Assembly: GCF_005869225.1 (NCBI RefSeq)
Contig: NZ_SWFP01000005.1
Coordinates: 124,001 to 188,000 of the forward strand
Source: Dyadobacter bucti
GTDB taxonomy: Bacteria > Bacteroidota > Bacteroidia > Cytophagales > Spirosomataceae
DNA: 64,000 nt
Direction: 5' to 3'
The translations under genes and the position numbers were made by a program. Below the pieces are notes generated by a model. The model was not told the DNA's origin. It worked only from the letters and a program-made list of their open reading frames with translations, and did not search any database. Every line of letters begins with the position of its first letter. Position 1 is the stretch's first letter. Shown piece by piece: positions 18,078 through 26,789 of this stretch.

Positions 18078-18560
18078 TTATACTCTTTTGAAAACAAGCA
18101 GCGCATTCACCGCAGGTTTTGTAGCGTCTGTTTGGGTATTCACCACAACTACCAGATCATTGGTACTTTGAGTGATCTTGAATTCCTGGCTTGTGGTACC
18201 TTTCGATAACACCAGCTTGTCGCCATTTACTTTCCATTTGGCATCTGCTCCTACCGGAACAAAGGTGTCCATTGCCGATACGGCCGCGGGGCAGTCAGCA
18301 GTAGAAATAGAATTGTCGGAGTTGAAAGTAATTTTCAGGTCCAAGATGCAGGGAGCCACAGTGGTAACGAACTGTAAAGCTGGTATAGTGGTACCGGAAG
18401 CTTCAGGTGTAATGGCGGTCAGGTGCCATTTTCCAACAATAGGGTTGTTATCTACCGGCTCCGGATCCGGGTCTTTGTCATCTTTACATGCGACGAATGC
18501 AAGCGCAACAAGTATGAACGTCAGGAAGGTGATTTTGCTTAAAGAGTTAAAGATTTTCAT
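18078..18560 (-). CDS. Lipocalin-like domain lipoprotein
   Basis: A 160-residue lipoprotein: signal peptide with lipobox ending at Cys25 (ALAFVAC), a short acidic Asp/Pro linker, then a lipocalin-like beta barrel starting NPIVGKWHLTAI and ending VNALLVFKRV. Many such Bacteroidota lipoproteins are surface or periplasmic with unknown ligands. Two further Cys residues in the barrel (in APCILDL and TADCPAAV) could form a disulfide. Monocistronic. Confidence 0.85.
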   Translation of the reverse strand: MKIFNSLSKITFLTFILVALAFVACKDDKDPDPEPVDNNPIVGKWHLTAITPEASGTTIPALQFVTTVAPCILDLKITFNSDNSISTADCPAAVSAMDTFVPVGADAKWKVNGDKLVLSKGTTSQEFKITQSTNDLVVVVNTQTDATKPAVNALLVFKRV

Positions 18561-18697
18561 ACAGAATAGAGTAAGATAATGAACAGATCGGATACATGAA
18601 TTTCAACGTTCAAACATACTTTAAAAATATTTTCCTCAGAAATATTTCGATCGGAACATAAGAATTTCAACACATTACAGCCTGGAAAATAAAGTCC

Positions 18698-19687
18698 CTA
18701 TCCATTTTTCATAAAAATATCTATTAGCTGCCGGGCAGCCGAGAGGGGAGGTTCCAGATTATTGCCAACTGCTTCTTCAAGTGACGTCAATTTCCGCTTT
18801 ACGACCGGACTATTGTAAAACTGTTCTTCCAGTGTCTGCCGGATATAATCATGCATCCAGTCAAGGTTCTGGAGCTGCCTGTTTTTTTCGAAAAATCCGT
18901 TTTTCCGGGTAATGTCGAAGAAGCGCATCATCTCATCCCATATCGCGGCGATTCCGGTGTTTTCCAAAGCTGAACATGGAACCGCTTTGCTGATAAACCC
19001 CGATTCTGTTTTGGGGAATAAATGCAATGCCTGCTGATACTCCGCCACGGCGCGCATGGCAGCATCTTTGTTGAGGCCGTCTGCCTTATTAATTGCGATC
19101 AGGTCAGCCATTTCCATAATTCCTTTTTTTATCCCTTGCAGTTCATCTCCGGCGCCGGCAAGCATCAGCAGCAGAAAGAAATCTGTCATGCCCTTCACCA
19201 GTGTTTCGGACTGGCCAACGCCCACCGTTTCAATCAAAATCACATCAAAACCACCTGCTTCACATAATAGCATTGTTTCGCGTGTACTTCTGGCCACCCC
19301 GCCAAGTGAAAGCCCGGTCGGAGAAGGACGGATAAAAGCCAGGGAGTTGCGGGACAGCTCTTCCATCCTTGTTTTATCGCCCAGGATGCTTCCTCCCGAT
19401 TTTTTGCTTGAAGGATCAATCGCCAGTACCGCCACGCTTTTCCCCAGTGAGGTAACCTGTTTCCCGAAAGCTTCAATAAAAGTGCTCTTTCCCACGCCCG
19501 GTATTCCGGTAATGCCGATCCGCAAAGAATTACCAGTACGGGGAAGTATCTGACGAAGAATCTGAGCTGCAAGATCTTTATCTGCTGTTAACCGGCTTTC
19601 TATGATCGTGATCGCCCTGCTCAGGACGAGACGGTCACCAGCCAGAATGCCGCTGGTATATTCTTCAAGGGAAAGGCGATGGCGCAT
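18698..19687 (-). CDS. meaB: Methylmalonyl-CoA mutase-associated GTPase MeaB
   Basis: A 329-residue G3E-family GTPase that guards assembly and reactivation of the B12-dependent methylmalonyl-CoA mutase. Walker A is GIPGVGKS at residues 61-68, followed by the switch segment DPSSKKSGGSILGDKTRM, RPSPTGLSLGGVARSTRE, the ETVGVGQSE motif and the NKAD base-specificity motif. The mutase genes are not in this window. It is divergent from the M1 peptidase, with 136 bp between them. Confidence 0.95.
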   Translation of the reverse strand: MRHRLSLEEYTSGILAGDRLVLSRAITIIESRLTADKDLAAQILRQILPRTGNSLRIGITGIPGVGKSTFIEAFGKQVTSLGKSVAVLAIDPSSKKSGGSILGDKTRMEELSRNSLAFIRPSPTGLSLGGVARSTRETMLLCEAGGFDVILIETVGVGQSETLVKGMTDFFLLLMLAGAGDELQGIKKGIMEMADLIAINKADGLNKDAAMRAVAEYQQALHLFPKTESGFISKAVPCSALENTGIAAIWDEMMRFFDITRKNGFFEKNRQLQNLDWMHDYIRQTLEEQFYNSPVVKRKLTSLEEAVGNNLEPPLSAARQLIDIFMKNG

Positions 19688-19823
19688 AAACTGTTTTCGG
19701 AATTATCCGGCCTGTAGCCCGCCGGATATTGGTTGGTAAAAATGAAACTTTTTCTCCTAAAAAAGGCGAAAAGATGTATATTGCTCGTTTACAGTATCAT
19801 ATTTTTAATATTTTATCATTCGA

Positions 19824-21818
19824 ATGAAAATTTCAATAATTCGCCTCGGCATTTTAGCGATGGGTTGCCTGGGGGTGTTTGACGCTGTCGCGCAGGGATC
19901 CGACAAGGTGAAGTACGATTCTCATGTACTTTTTCATCCATTGTTTAATTTTCAGCCTGGCAATGAATACCGGTCGGGAAGTGGCGCCCCGGGGCCGAAA
20001 TACTGGCAAAATCGTGCAGATTATAAGATCAACGTAGCCCTGGAGGAAGAGAAGGGAACTGTGAGCGGCGATGTAGAGATCATCTATAAAAACAACAGCC
20101 CGGAAAATCTGGAATTCATATGGTTACAGCTCGACCAGAATGCATTCAGTGACAGGTCGAGAGGTGGAAAAACAACCCCGGTTACAGGTGGACGTTTTGG
20201 GAATACCGGTTTTAACGGAGGTGACTCGATCAAAACGGTGACTGTTCAGCAAGGCAAGGACAAGTTTGTAGAGGCTAACTACAAAATTACAGACACACGC
20301 ATGCAGATCCGCCTGACTACTCCTGTAAAAGGAAACGGGGATGTGATCAGGATCAAAATTGCTTACTCGTTCAAAATCCCTGAATATGGTTCCGACCGTA
20401 TGGGAACGTTGGAAACCAAAAATGGTATTGTGTACGAAATGGCACAGTGGTATCCCCGCGTAGCTGTTTTTGATGATATAGAAGGATGGAATTTACTTCC
20501 TTATCTTGGAGCAGGTGAGTTTTACCTTGAATATGGTGACTTTGACTACAATGTTACCGTTCCCTGGGACCATATTGTTGTAGGTTCGGGAGAGCTGTTA
20601 AACCCTGCTGACGTACTTACCTCAGAACAAAGGAAAAGGCTTTCTGAGGCTGCCAAAAGTGACCAGACTGTAATGATCCGCAGTGCTGAGGAGGTTACTA
20701 ACCCTTCAACCCGGCCGAAACAATCGGGAAATCTGACCTGGCGCTTCCGTTGCCTGCAAGCCAGGGACATAGCCTGGGCTACTTCCAAAGCTTTTGTCTG
20801 GGATGCCGCCCGCATGAATTTGCCTAATGGAAAGACAGCCCTGGCGCAGTCTGCTTATCCTGCGGAAGATGGTGGTCTGGACGGATGGGGACGTTCTACT
20901 GAATATGTGAAAGGTTGTATCGAATTTTATTCCGCTTATGTACATGAATATACTTACCCGGTGGCCACGAATGTAGGTGGAATAGTGGGTGGTATGGAGT
21001 ATCCCGGCATCGTTTTTTGCAGCAGTAAAAGCCGCAAAGATGATCTTTGGGGAGTAACTGATCACGAGTTCGGCCATAACTGGTTCCCGATGATCGTGGG
21101 TAATAATGAAAGAAAATATGCGTGGATGGATGAAGGTTTCAACACTTTTATCAATTTCCTTTCTACGGATAATTTCAATAACGGTGAATACAAAACCACG
21201 CAAATGAATGATATGCACCGTCTGGCGCCGATTATTTTCCGTCCGAAAGCTGACCCGATTATGACCATTCCTGATGTTGTTCAGGCAGTGAACCTGGGCT
21301 GGGAGGCGTACTACAAACCTGCGCTTGGATTGAAAATGCTGCGTGAGCAAGTGCTTGGTAAAGAGCGTTTTGACTATGCATTTCATTTGTATGTACAGCG
21401 CTGGGCATTCAAACATCCTACTCCTTATGATTTTTTCCGTACCATGGAAGATGCGGCAGGAGAAGATCTTGGTTGGTTCTGGAAGGGCTGGTTCTTTGAA
21501 AACTACAAACTGGATCAGAGTGTGAAAGAAGTAAGTTATGTGGATCAGAATCCGCAAAAAGGATCTTTTATTACGATAGAAAACCTGGATCAGTGGGCAA
21601 TGCCTGCCAAGATCGACATCGAAGAGGTGAGTGGCAAGAAAACACGTGTTGAGTTGCCGGTGGAAATCTGGCAGCGCGGTGGAAGCTGGACGTTCAAAGC
21701 AGCCACTCAGCAGGCTATCCGTTCGGTAACGATTGACCCGGAACGTGCGCTTCCGGATGTCAATCCTGAAAATAATGTCTGGAAACCAGCGATGTTTGCG
21801 GAACCAGAGGTAAATTAA
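19824..21818 (+). CDS. Secreted M1 family aminopeptidase
   Basis: A 664-residue gluzincin with a signal peptide (about 1-24, ending DAVAQ). The exopeptidase signature GGMEYPG and the zinc site HEFGHNW (His414, His418) with the third ligand Glu437 (WMDEGF, 18 residues on) are all present. It would act in the periplasm or at the surface, trimming N-terminal residues from peptides. The C-terminal ~130 residues lack the long ARM domain of classic aminopeptidase N, as is common in Bacteroidota forms. Confidence 0.93.
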   Translation: MKISIIRLGILAMGCLGVFDAVAQGSDKVKYDSHVLFHPLFNFQPGNEYRSGSGAPGPKYWQNRADYKINVALEEEKGTVSGDVEIIYKNNSPENLEFIWLQLDQNAFSDRSRGGKTTPVTGGRFGNTGFNGGDSIKTVTVQQGKDKFVEANYKITDTRMQIRLTTPVKGNGDVIRIKIAYSFKIPEYGSDRMGTLETKNGIVYEMAQWYPRVAVFDDIEGWNLLPYLGAGEFYLEYGDFDYNVTVPWDHIVVGSGELLNPADVLTSEQRKRLSEAAKSDQTVMIRSAEEVTNPSTRPKQSGNLTWRFRCLQARDIAWATSKAFVWDAARMNLPNGKTALAQSAYPAEDGGLDGWGRSTEYVKGCIEFYSAYVHEYTYPVATNVGGIVGGMEYPGIVFCSSKSRKDDLWGVTDHEFGHNWFPMIVGNNERKYAWMDEGFNTFINFLSTDNFNNGEYKTTQMNDMHRLAPIIFRPKADPIMTIPDVVQAVNLGWEAYYKPALGLKMLREQVLGKERFDYAFHLYVQRWAFKHPTPYDFFRTMEDAAGEDLGWFWKGWFFENYKLDQSVKEVSYVDQNPQKGSFITIENLDQWAMPAKIDIEEVSGKKTRVELPVEIWQRGGSWTFKAATQQAIRSVTIDPERALPDVNPENNVWKPAMFAEPEVN

Positions 21819-21839
21819 GAAGTGTCTCTGATTAACGAT

Positions 21840-21880
21840 AAAAAGCCTTCCAGCAACTTTTTTGCTGGAAGGCTTTTTAT
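21840..21880. terminator. Bidirectional terminator between the M1 peptidase and KAS III genes
   Basis: A perfect stem aagccttccagcaa (21843-21856) / ttgctggaaggctt (21862-21875) is flanked by A5 on the left and T5 on the right, serving the convergent pair. Confidence 0.92.
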
Positions 21881-21899
21881 CTGGTAGGCCGCTTGTAAG

Positions 21900-22844
21900 C
21901 TAAACTGTAATAAGCATCGCTCCGTAAGAGTAACCTCCTCCAAAAACTGTAATGACCAGGTTTTCGCCTTTTTTAAATTTCTCTTTATTCTCGGATAGTG
22001 CAATCGCGCAGCCCGCACAGCCAGTATTTCCAAGATACTGGATGTTGGAAATCAGCTTTTCGGCAGGGATACCGAGGGTATTGATCACATTGAGGCTGAT
22101 GCGGTGGTTGGCCTGGTGCGGTATCAGATAATCCAGATCGTTGATCGTAAGGCCGCATGCTTGCAACACCTGCTGGCTTACTTTGGGCATGTAAATACAT
22201 GCATTCTGGAACACATCGCGGCCAAAAGGCATGATCACGCCCCGGTGATTGGGCCTTAACACAACAGCTTCGATAGCTTTTCCACTGGTTGCTGCGCCCC
22301 CCGTGATCAGTTTTTTGATCTGCATATCTGAATCGGTCTGCCTTTCCTTGGATATCAAAAGAGCAGATGCACCGTCGCCCCAAAGGTGGCCCGAAACCGT
22401 ATCCATTTCATTGTAATATGCAGTGTTGTGATCAGAAACAACCACGAGTGCTTTGGAAGCTTTGCCCATTGCAAAGTATCCTTCTACTATCTCAATCGCA
22501 TTTAAAAGCGACGAACAGGCGGAGGAAATGCTTACCACCGGAATGTCGGGAATCTGCAGTTGATGCTGTACCGCATGCGCAAGCGTGACAATGGTATCGT
22601 ATGGGGTGTAAGTGGCCCCGACTATGAGATCTATTTCATTTTTGCTGTAAGGGATTGATTCAAGTAAGGACTCGACAGCACTGATTGCCATGGTAGATGT
22701 ATTCTCATCTTGTGCAGCTTTACGTCTTTCCGAAATTCCTGTTCTTTCTACAATCCACTCGTTGGACAGATTGTTAATATTTGTAAAATATTCATTACCA
22801 ATTACTTCGCTTGGTAAATAATGACTAATTGTATTAATATACAT
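21900..22844 (-). CDS. 3-oxoacyl-ACP synthase III family protein
   Basis: A 314-residue thiolase-fold condensing enzyme. The catalytic triad is intact: Cys110 (SSACSSLLNA), His243 (IPHQANHRI) and Asn273 (LGNTGC). FabH normally starts fatty acid chains from acetyl-CoA and malonyl-ACP; the NTGCAG motif differs from the common NTSAAS, so this may be a second, specialised KAS III rather than the housekeeping enzyme. No acyl carrier protein, plsX or other lipid gene is next to it; fabD is 17 kb away. Convergent with the M1 peptidase. Confidence 0.87.
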   Translation of the reverse strand: MYINTISHYLPSEVIGNEYFTNINNLSNEWIVERTGISERRKAAQDENTSTMAISAVESLLESIPYSKNEIDLIVGATYTPYDTIVTLAHAVQHQLQIPDIPVVSISSACSSLLNAIEIVEGYFAMGKASKALVVVSDHNTAYYNEMDTVSGHLWGDGASALLISKERQTDSDMQIKKLITGGAATSGKAIEAVVLRPNHRGVIMPFGRDVFQNACIYMPKVSQQVLQACGLTINDLDYLIPHQANHRISLNVINTLGIPAEKLISNIQYLGNTGCAGCAIALSENKEKFKKGENLVITVFGGGYSYGAMLITV

Positions 22845-22971
22845 GGTTGAGAAGTTGACTCCGCAAGCTAGGATTCCATTTAATTCCGAAAGTTAAATAT
22901 TTCATAGAAATCGTAGCATTTAATATTTGAACAATTCAACAATAAGTTTATAAAATTATACCACCAGCGCG

Positions 22972-24108
22972 TCAAAATTCCACTGGGGCTCTTGATTTCA
23001 GTATTTCTTTATAAAAGGATATCAGGCTTTTTTCCTCACTGATCCAATTATAGTTTATTTCCACGGATTTCCTCCCGTTATCTGCCATTTCAGAACGCAG
23101 ACCGGGATTTTCGGTCAGTAAACGAAGGCTATGAAACAGCGCATCAGCATCATAAGGCGAAATGCAAAACCCGCATCCGGATTTGTCCACAATCTCTTTG
23201 TAAATCACGAAATCAGAAGTGATAACGGGCAATTTTAAGGCCATGTATTCAAAAAGTTTTGTCGTGTAGGAATCCGGGTAATCGGCGACAGGTTTTAGCA
23301 ATGCAATCCCTGCAACACAGCCAGCGGCATAGGATAAAGCTTTTTTCTGATCAGTATAGCCGTAAAAAATCAAATTATTCTGTACATCATCAAATCCGGG
23401 CAGGCGGTGCAATTCTTTTTTCTCCACGCGAATTGGCCCGAATAAATGGACTCGAAAGTCAGGATATTGGGTTTTTAATTTTGCCAAAGCTGCAACCAGT
23501 ACATCGAACGATCTTTCAATGGAAATAACCCCCGAATAGAAAAACCGTACCGAACCATTTTCATTGCAGTTGTTGCCGGCATGCGCATCGATGAACGGAA
23601 TGGACGCGTAGTTACGGATGAGTGCAAAAGCGTGCTTTAGATTAATGTACTCTTGCAAATAGGCCTGTTCCGTGAAAATACAATAAAAACGCCTGCGGGC
23701 AGCATGGTCGAAAAAATGGAATAATTGCCTGTAAAGCGCGGCATTGTTATACCTCTTGATACTGAATTTTTTGTAAAGATTTTCCTGCACTTCATAAATT
23801 ACCCTTGAACCAAGTAAACTGAATATGAATGCGAGAGGAAGCAGTTCAGGAACAAAAATATGGACAAGATCAGGCCGGACACGCAGAAATTTCCAGAATA
23901 CCACAGGATGGCAAAACAATATCCTGAGCAACAAGGCCTGAAAATGAGGTAACCTGACCATGGTCACAGAATTCGCGGCCACATGCTTTTCTGCTTCGGG
24001 CAGCGCACAAAATACCTGGTAGTGCCTGGCCAGGGCCGGGGCAATTTTATAAACGATCCGCGGATCGGCAGAAGGATGTACCGTGCTCAAAAGTAACACA
24101 CGTTTCAT
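22972..24108 (-). CDS. Glycosyltransferase family 4 protein
   Basis: A 378-residue GT-B glycosyltransferase. The N-terminal domain opens MKRVLLLSTVHPSADPRIVYKI, and the C-terminal domain contains FFYSGVISIERS, IFYGYTDQKKAL and the donor-site segment YTTKLFEYMALKLPVITSD with the EX7E-like glutamate. It probably adds a sugar to a cell-envelope glycan at the cytoplasmic membrane. Its ATG overlaps the deoC stop by 3 bases, an unusual pairing of a glycan gene with a nucleoside-catabolism gene. Confidence 0.9.
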   Translation of the reverse strand: MKRVLLLSTVHPSADPRIVYKIAPALARHYQVFCALPEAEKHVAANSVTMVRLPHFQALLLRILFCHPVVFWKFLRVRPDLVHIFVPELLPLAFIFSLLGSRVIYEVQENLYKKFSIKRYNNAALYRQLFHFFDHAARRRFYCIFTEQAYLQEYINLKHAFALIRNYASIPFIDAHAGNNCNENGSVRFFYSGVISIERSFDVLVAALAKLKTQYPDFRVHLFGPIRVEKKELHRLPGFDDVQNNLIFYGYTDQKKALSYAAGCVAGIALLKPVADYPDSYTTKLFEYMALKLPVITSDFVIYKEIVDKSGCGFCISPYDADALFHSLRLLTENPGLRSEMADNGRKSVEINYNWISEEKSLISFYKEILKSRAPVEF

Positions 24109-24764
24109 GCCCTGGTAACGATTGACACACCGGCGGAGGTACCAATGCGGTCTGCGCCGACTTCAGTAAATGCCAGTGCCTGCTCATAAGTACAGATGCC
24201 GCCGGAAGCTTTGATTTGCACATGTGCCGGGAGAATAGTCCTCATTTTTTTTACCGTTTCCAGCTCGGCACCACTAGGTCCGAAACCCGTTGAGGTTTTC
24301 ACAAAGTCAGCATTTGACTCTGCACAGATCTCGCAGGCTGTGTAAAGCTCAAAACTATCCAGATACGCGGTTTCTATGATCACTTTGAGGATTGCATCTT
24401 CTGCATGGGCAAGGTCGGCGAGTTTTCGTAGTTCATCGCGCACACTCAGGTAAGCCATGGATTTGAACTGCGAGATGTTCATGACCACATCCAGCTCTGT
24501 TGCCCCGTCGCGCAGAGCACTTGCTGCCTCGAAAACTTTTGTTTCCGTAGTGCTATATCCCAGAGGAAAACCGATTACTGTTGCAATTTCAATGTTGACC
24601 GGGCAAAATTCCAGCATTTCTTTTGTGTAAGCCACATAGGTGGGTGCAATACAAACTGCTTTGAACTGATGGATCCAGGCCTCTTCGCAGACCTTGCGGA
24701 TATCTGTTTCGCTGGCCGTGGGGCTCAGCAAAGTGTGGTCGATGCGGGAGGAAAGGTTGGTCAT
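24105..24764 (-). CDS. deoC: Deoxyribose-phosphate aldolase
   Basis: A 219-residue class I aldolase that cleaves 2-deoxyribose-5-phosphate to acetaldehyde and glyceraldehyde-3-phosphate. The Schiff-base lysine is Lys156 in VKTSTGFGPSGA, and the second active-site lysine lies in IKASGGI. No other deoxynucleoside-catabolism gene (deoA, deoD, cdd) is nearby. It overlaps the following GT4 gene and is separated from the upstream DUF5606 gene by a terminator-like hairpin, so it may have its own promoter. Confidence 0.94.
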   Translation of the reverse strand: MTNLSSRIDHTLLSPTASETDIRKVCEEAWIHQFKAVCIAPTYVAYTKEMLEFCPVNIEIATVIGFPLGYSTTETKVFEAASALRDGATELDVVMNISQFKSMAYLSVRDELRKLADLAHAEDAILKVIIETAYLDSFELYTACEICAESNADFVKTSTGFGPSGAELETVKKMRTILPAHVQIKASGGICTYEQALAFTEVGADRIGTSAGVSIVTRA

Positions 24765-24792
24765 GAATGTTCCTGGTGTGATCCGTTAATAT

Positions 24793-24822
24793 AAAAACCC
24801 CATCTGGGCGACGGGGCTTTTA
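24793..24822 (-). terminator. Terminator after the DUF5606 gene
   Basis: On the minus strand, aagcccc and ggggttt arms (24813-24819 and 24795-24801) close an 11-base loop and are followed by TTTTTAT. It lies 23 bases past the DUF5606 stop and 30 bases before deoC. Confidence 0.7.
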
Positions 24823-24845
24823 TGCAAACATTATATTTTTCTGAT

Positions 24846-25358
24846 CTAGGCTTTGCTTTTGGGTTTTTTAACCGGCTCTTCCTGAACTGCCTCTGCGGAT
24901 TCTTCTTCTGTACCTGCTTCTTCTGCCTGCGCAACGAAAAGCTCAGGGGTGTATTTGGACAGCAGATTATACCAGGTAATGATCTTTTTGATGTCAGATA
25001 CATATACTTTAGACCTGTCAAATTCCGGAAGGATCTTGTTCAGGAACTCAATCAAATCCTTATCTGAGGAAGTTTTAACCTGCAATGCGACTTCTTCGCC
25101 GTGCGCTTCCCGGATTTTGAGAAAAACATCAGCCAAAGGAATAGACTCTTCTTCTCCTTCTGTAAAAATAGAAACGTCTTTCAGCACCGAAACCCGCGCT
25201 GTGGGCCCGATAAGTGTTTTTTCATGTTTTTCGTCAAGACTTTCAACGATCACACCTGCGCGGCTTGGCTTGAGAATACGGTACAAACCGCTTTTACCTG
25301 AAACATTTGCTATTTCTTTCAACAAATCCATTCCGGTTGACTCTACTTGTTCACTCAT
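24846..25358 (-). CDS. DUF5606 domain-containing protein
   Basis: A 170-residue Bacteroidota-specific protein. The conserved domain (about 10-135) opens MDLLKEIANVSGKSGLYRIL and contains LKPSRAGVIVESLDEKHEKT and VYVSDIKKIITWYNLL. The C-terminal 35 residues are Glu/Ala-rich and end in a basic KKPKSKA tail, probably disordered. The conserved N-terminus could start at the internal ATG (25331). Function unknown; it follows engB in the same direction with about 107 bp between. Confidence 0.85.
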   Translation of the reverse strand: MSEQVESTGMDLLKEIANVSGKSGLYRILKPSRAGVIVESLDEKHEKTLIGPTARVSVLKDVSIFTEGEEESIPLADVFLKIREAHGEEVALQVKTSSDKDLIEFLNKILPEFDRSKVYVSDIKKIITWYNLLSKYTPELFVAQAEEAGTEEESAEAVQEEPVKKPKSKA

Positions 25359-25465
25359 CCTTTCTGTACTATTAGTTATATCTTAATATTGATTGTGTTG
25401 AACGCGACTCCCAACTAAATTTTGCGCAAAATAACGGAAAGATTGACCGTTATACAACCCTGGGG

Positions 25466-26074
25466 CTACTTCGTTTTTTCAAACGACTGATTATAAGTTT
25501 CTATTGCTTGCAGAATGGGTTCGCGGCCTTCATTTTTTTCGGCCGAGGAAATGAACATCGGCGGGGTTTCGTCCCATATCAGATCCAGCTTCTTTTTGTA
25601 AGCGTCTACCTGAGCTGCCGCCTGGCTTGCTTTCAGTTTATCGGCTTTTGTAAAAATAATGTGAAAAGGAATCCCGGCTTCGCCCAGCCCTTCCATAAAA
25701 TCCAGGTCCACATCCAGCGCGCTGTGCCGGATGTCGATCAGCACAAATGTACAGATCAGGTTTTCGCGGTTATGCAGGTAATCACCGATCATCTTTTCCC
25801 ATTTTTCCCGCTCCACTTTACTCACTTTGGCATATCCGTATCCAGGTAAATCCACCAGATACCAAGAGTTATTGATCAGATAGTGATTAATAAGCTGCGT
25901 CTTGCCGGGCTGCTGTGACGTTTTGGCAAGCGATTTTTTTTCAGTGAGCATGTTGATAAGTGATGATTTACCCACATTCGACCGACCGATAAATGCATAT
26001 TCCGGCAGATCAGGGGAAGGACATTTGAGATAGTCCGAATTACTCATGACATATTTTGCTTCCTGAACTTTCAT
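25466..26074 (-). CDS. engB: Ribosome biogenesis GTPase EngB (YihA/YsxC)
   Basis: A 202-residue TrmE-Era-EngA-EngB-Septin family GTPase needed for assembly of the large ribosomal subunit. G1 is GRSNVGKSS (residues 30-38), G3 is DLPGYGYAKV, G4 is TKADKLK and G5 is the SSAEK segment. Length is normal. It is divergent from the thioredoxin-like gene, with about 180 bp of shared upstream DNA. Confidence 0.96.
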   Translation of the reverse strand: MKVQEAKYVMSNSDYLKCPSPDLPEYAFIGRSNVGKSSLINMLTEKKSLAKTSQQPGKTQLINHYLINNSWYLVDLPGYGYAKVSKVEREKWEKMIGDYLHNRENLICTFVLIDIRHSALDVDLDFMEGLGEAGIPFHIIFTKADKLKASQAAAQVDAYKKKLDLIWDETPPMFISSAEKNEGREPILQAIETYNQSFEKTK

Positions 26075-26165
26075 AATTTTTGTATTAATGACGCTGCGAA
26101 GTTACTTTTTTCTTTGTTATCCTCTCAGTAACACCGTGTCGGAGAAACGGAAGTGAGACCGGGAT

Positions 26166-26221
26166 TGTTAACAGATGTGTTAACACCGAATTGGATAAAA
26201 TAAAAGAATGGGTTAGTTTCG
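26166..26221 (+). promoter_or_regulatory. Candidate promoter and operator of the thioredoxin-like gene
   Basis: A TTG at 26191-26193 and TAGTTTCG at 26214-26221 are 20 nt apart, one mismatch from the Bacteroidota -33/-7 consensus. Just before it, at 26166-26185, a perfect 7-bp inverted repeat (tgttaac / gttaaca, 6-nt spacer) could bind a dimeric regulator. Confidence 0.4.
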
Positions 26222-26257
26222 TTAAGAATAACTCAAATCATAATCAAATCAGTACCA

Positions 26258-26725
26258 ATGAAAATGTTAAAAAATATAGGTTTTGTTTTTGCTTTCCTCG
26301 CTTTGACATCATCGCTGACAAGTGCAAAGGATGGCAATAAAAATAACGGCAAATCGGCCGAACAAGGGATTCAGTTTACCGAGGCGCGCTGGGCGGCGAT
26401 TTTGAAGAAAGCGAAGGAAGAAAAAAAGATTATCTTCTTTGATGCCTACACAACCTGGTGCGGTCCCTGCAAATTGTTGGAAAAAAATGTCTTCACCAGA
26501 GCGGATGTAGGCGAAGTTTTCAACAAGAACTTTATCAACGTGAGGTTCGATATGGAATCAGGAGAGGGACTTTCACTGGCCAAAAAATACCCGCTTGAGG
26601 GTTACCCAACTCTGCTTTTTATTGATTCGCGTGGCAAGATCGTCAAAAAGCTGGTAGGTTACCGGAATGCCGAAGATCTTATCGATATCGCAAAAAAGAT
26701 CCCGAAAAGTGCTGTTCCGATGTAA
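26258..26725 (+). CDS. Periplasmic thioredoxin-fold protein
   Basis: A 155-residue protein with a signal peptide (about 1-23, ending LTSA) and a thioredoxin_7-type domain. The redox site is WCGPC (Cys68, Cys71) and the cis-proline loop is GYPTLLF. The motif resembles cytoplasmic thioredoxin, but the leader places it in the periplasm, where it could reduce or isomerise disulfides. No DsbD or cytochrome maturation gene is adjacent. Followed by its own terminator; convergent with gmd. Confidence 0.88.
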   Translation: MKMLKNIGFVFAFLALTSSLTSAKDGNKNNGKSAEQGIQFTEARWAAILKKAKEEKKIIFFDAYTTWCGPCKLLEKNVFTRADVGEVFNKNFINVRFDMESGEGLSLAKKYPLEGYPTLLFIDSRGKIVKKLVGYRNAEDLIDIAKKIPKSAVPM

Positions 26726-26744
26726 TTTTAGGATTTAATAAGAG

Positions 26745-26780
26745 AAAACCCCGAAGATCAATTCAACGGGGTTTTTCTTT
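26745..26780. terminator. Terminator between the thioredoxin-like gene and gmd
   Basis: The stem aaaaccccg (26745-26753) / cggggtttt (26767-26775) with a 13-base loop ends in TTTTTC, and A-richness on the left allows use from the gmd side too. Confidence 0.85.
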
Positions 26781-26789
26781 GTAAGTCTT

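Noticed and set aside
20706..21557. 283-codon minus-strand ORF inside the M1 peptidase gene
   Set aside because: Opposite-strand shadow of a clear M1 aminopeptidase with intact zinc site; no family resemblance.
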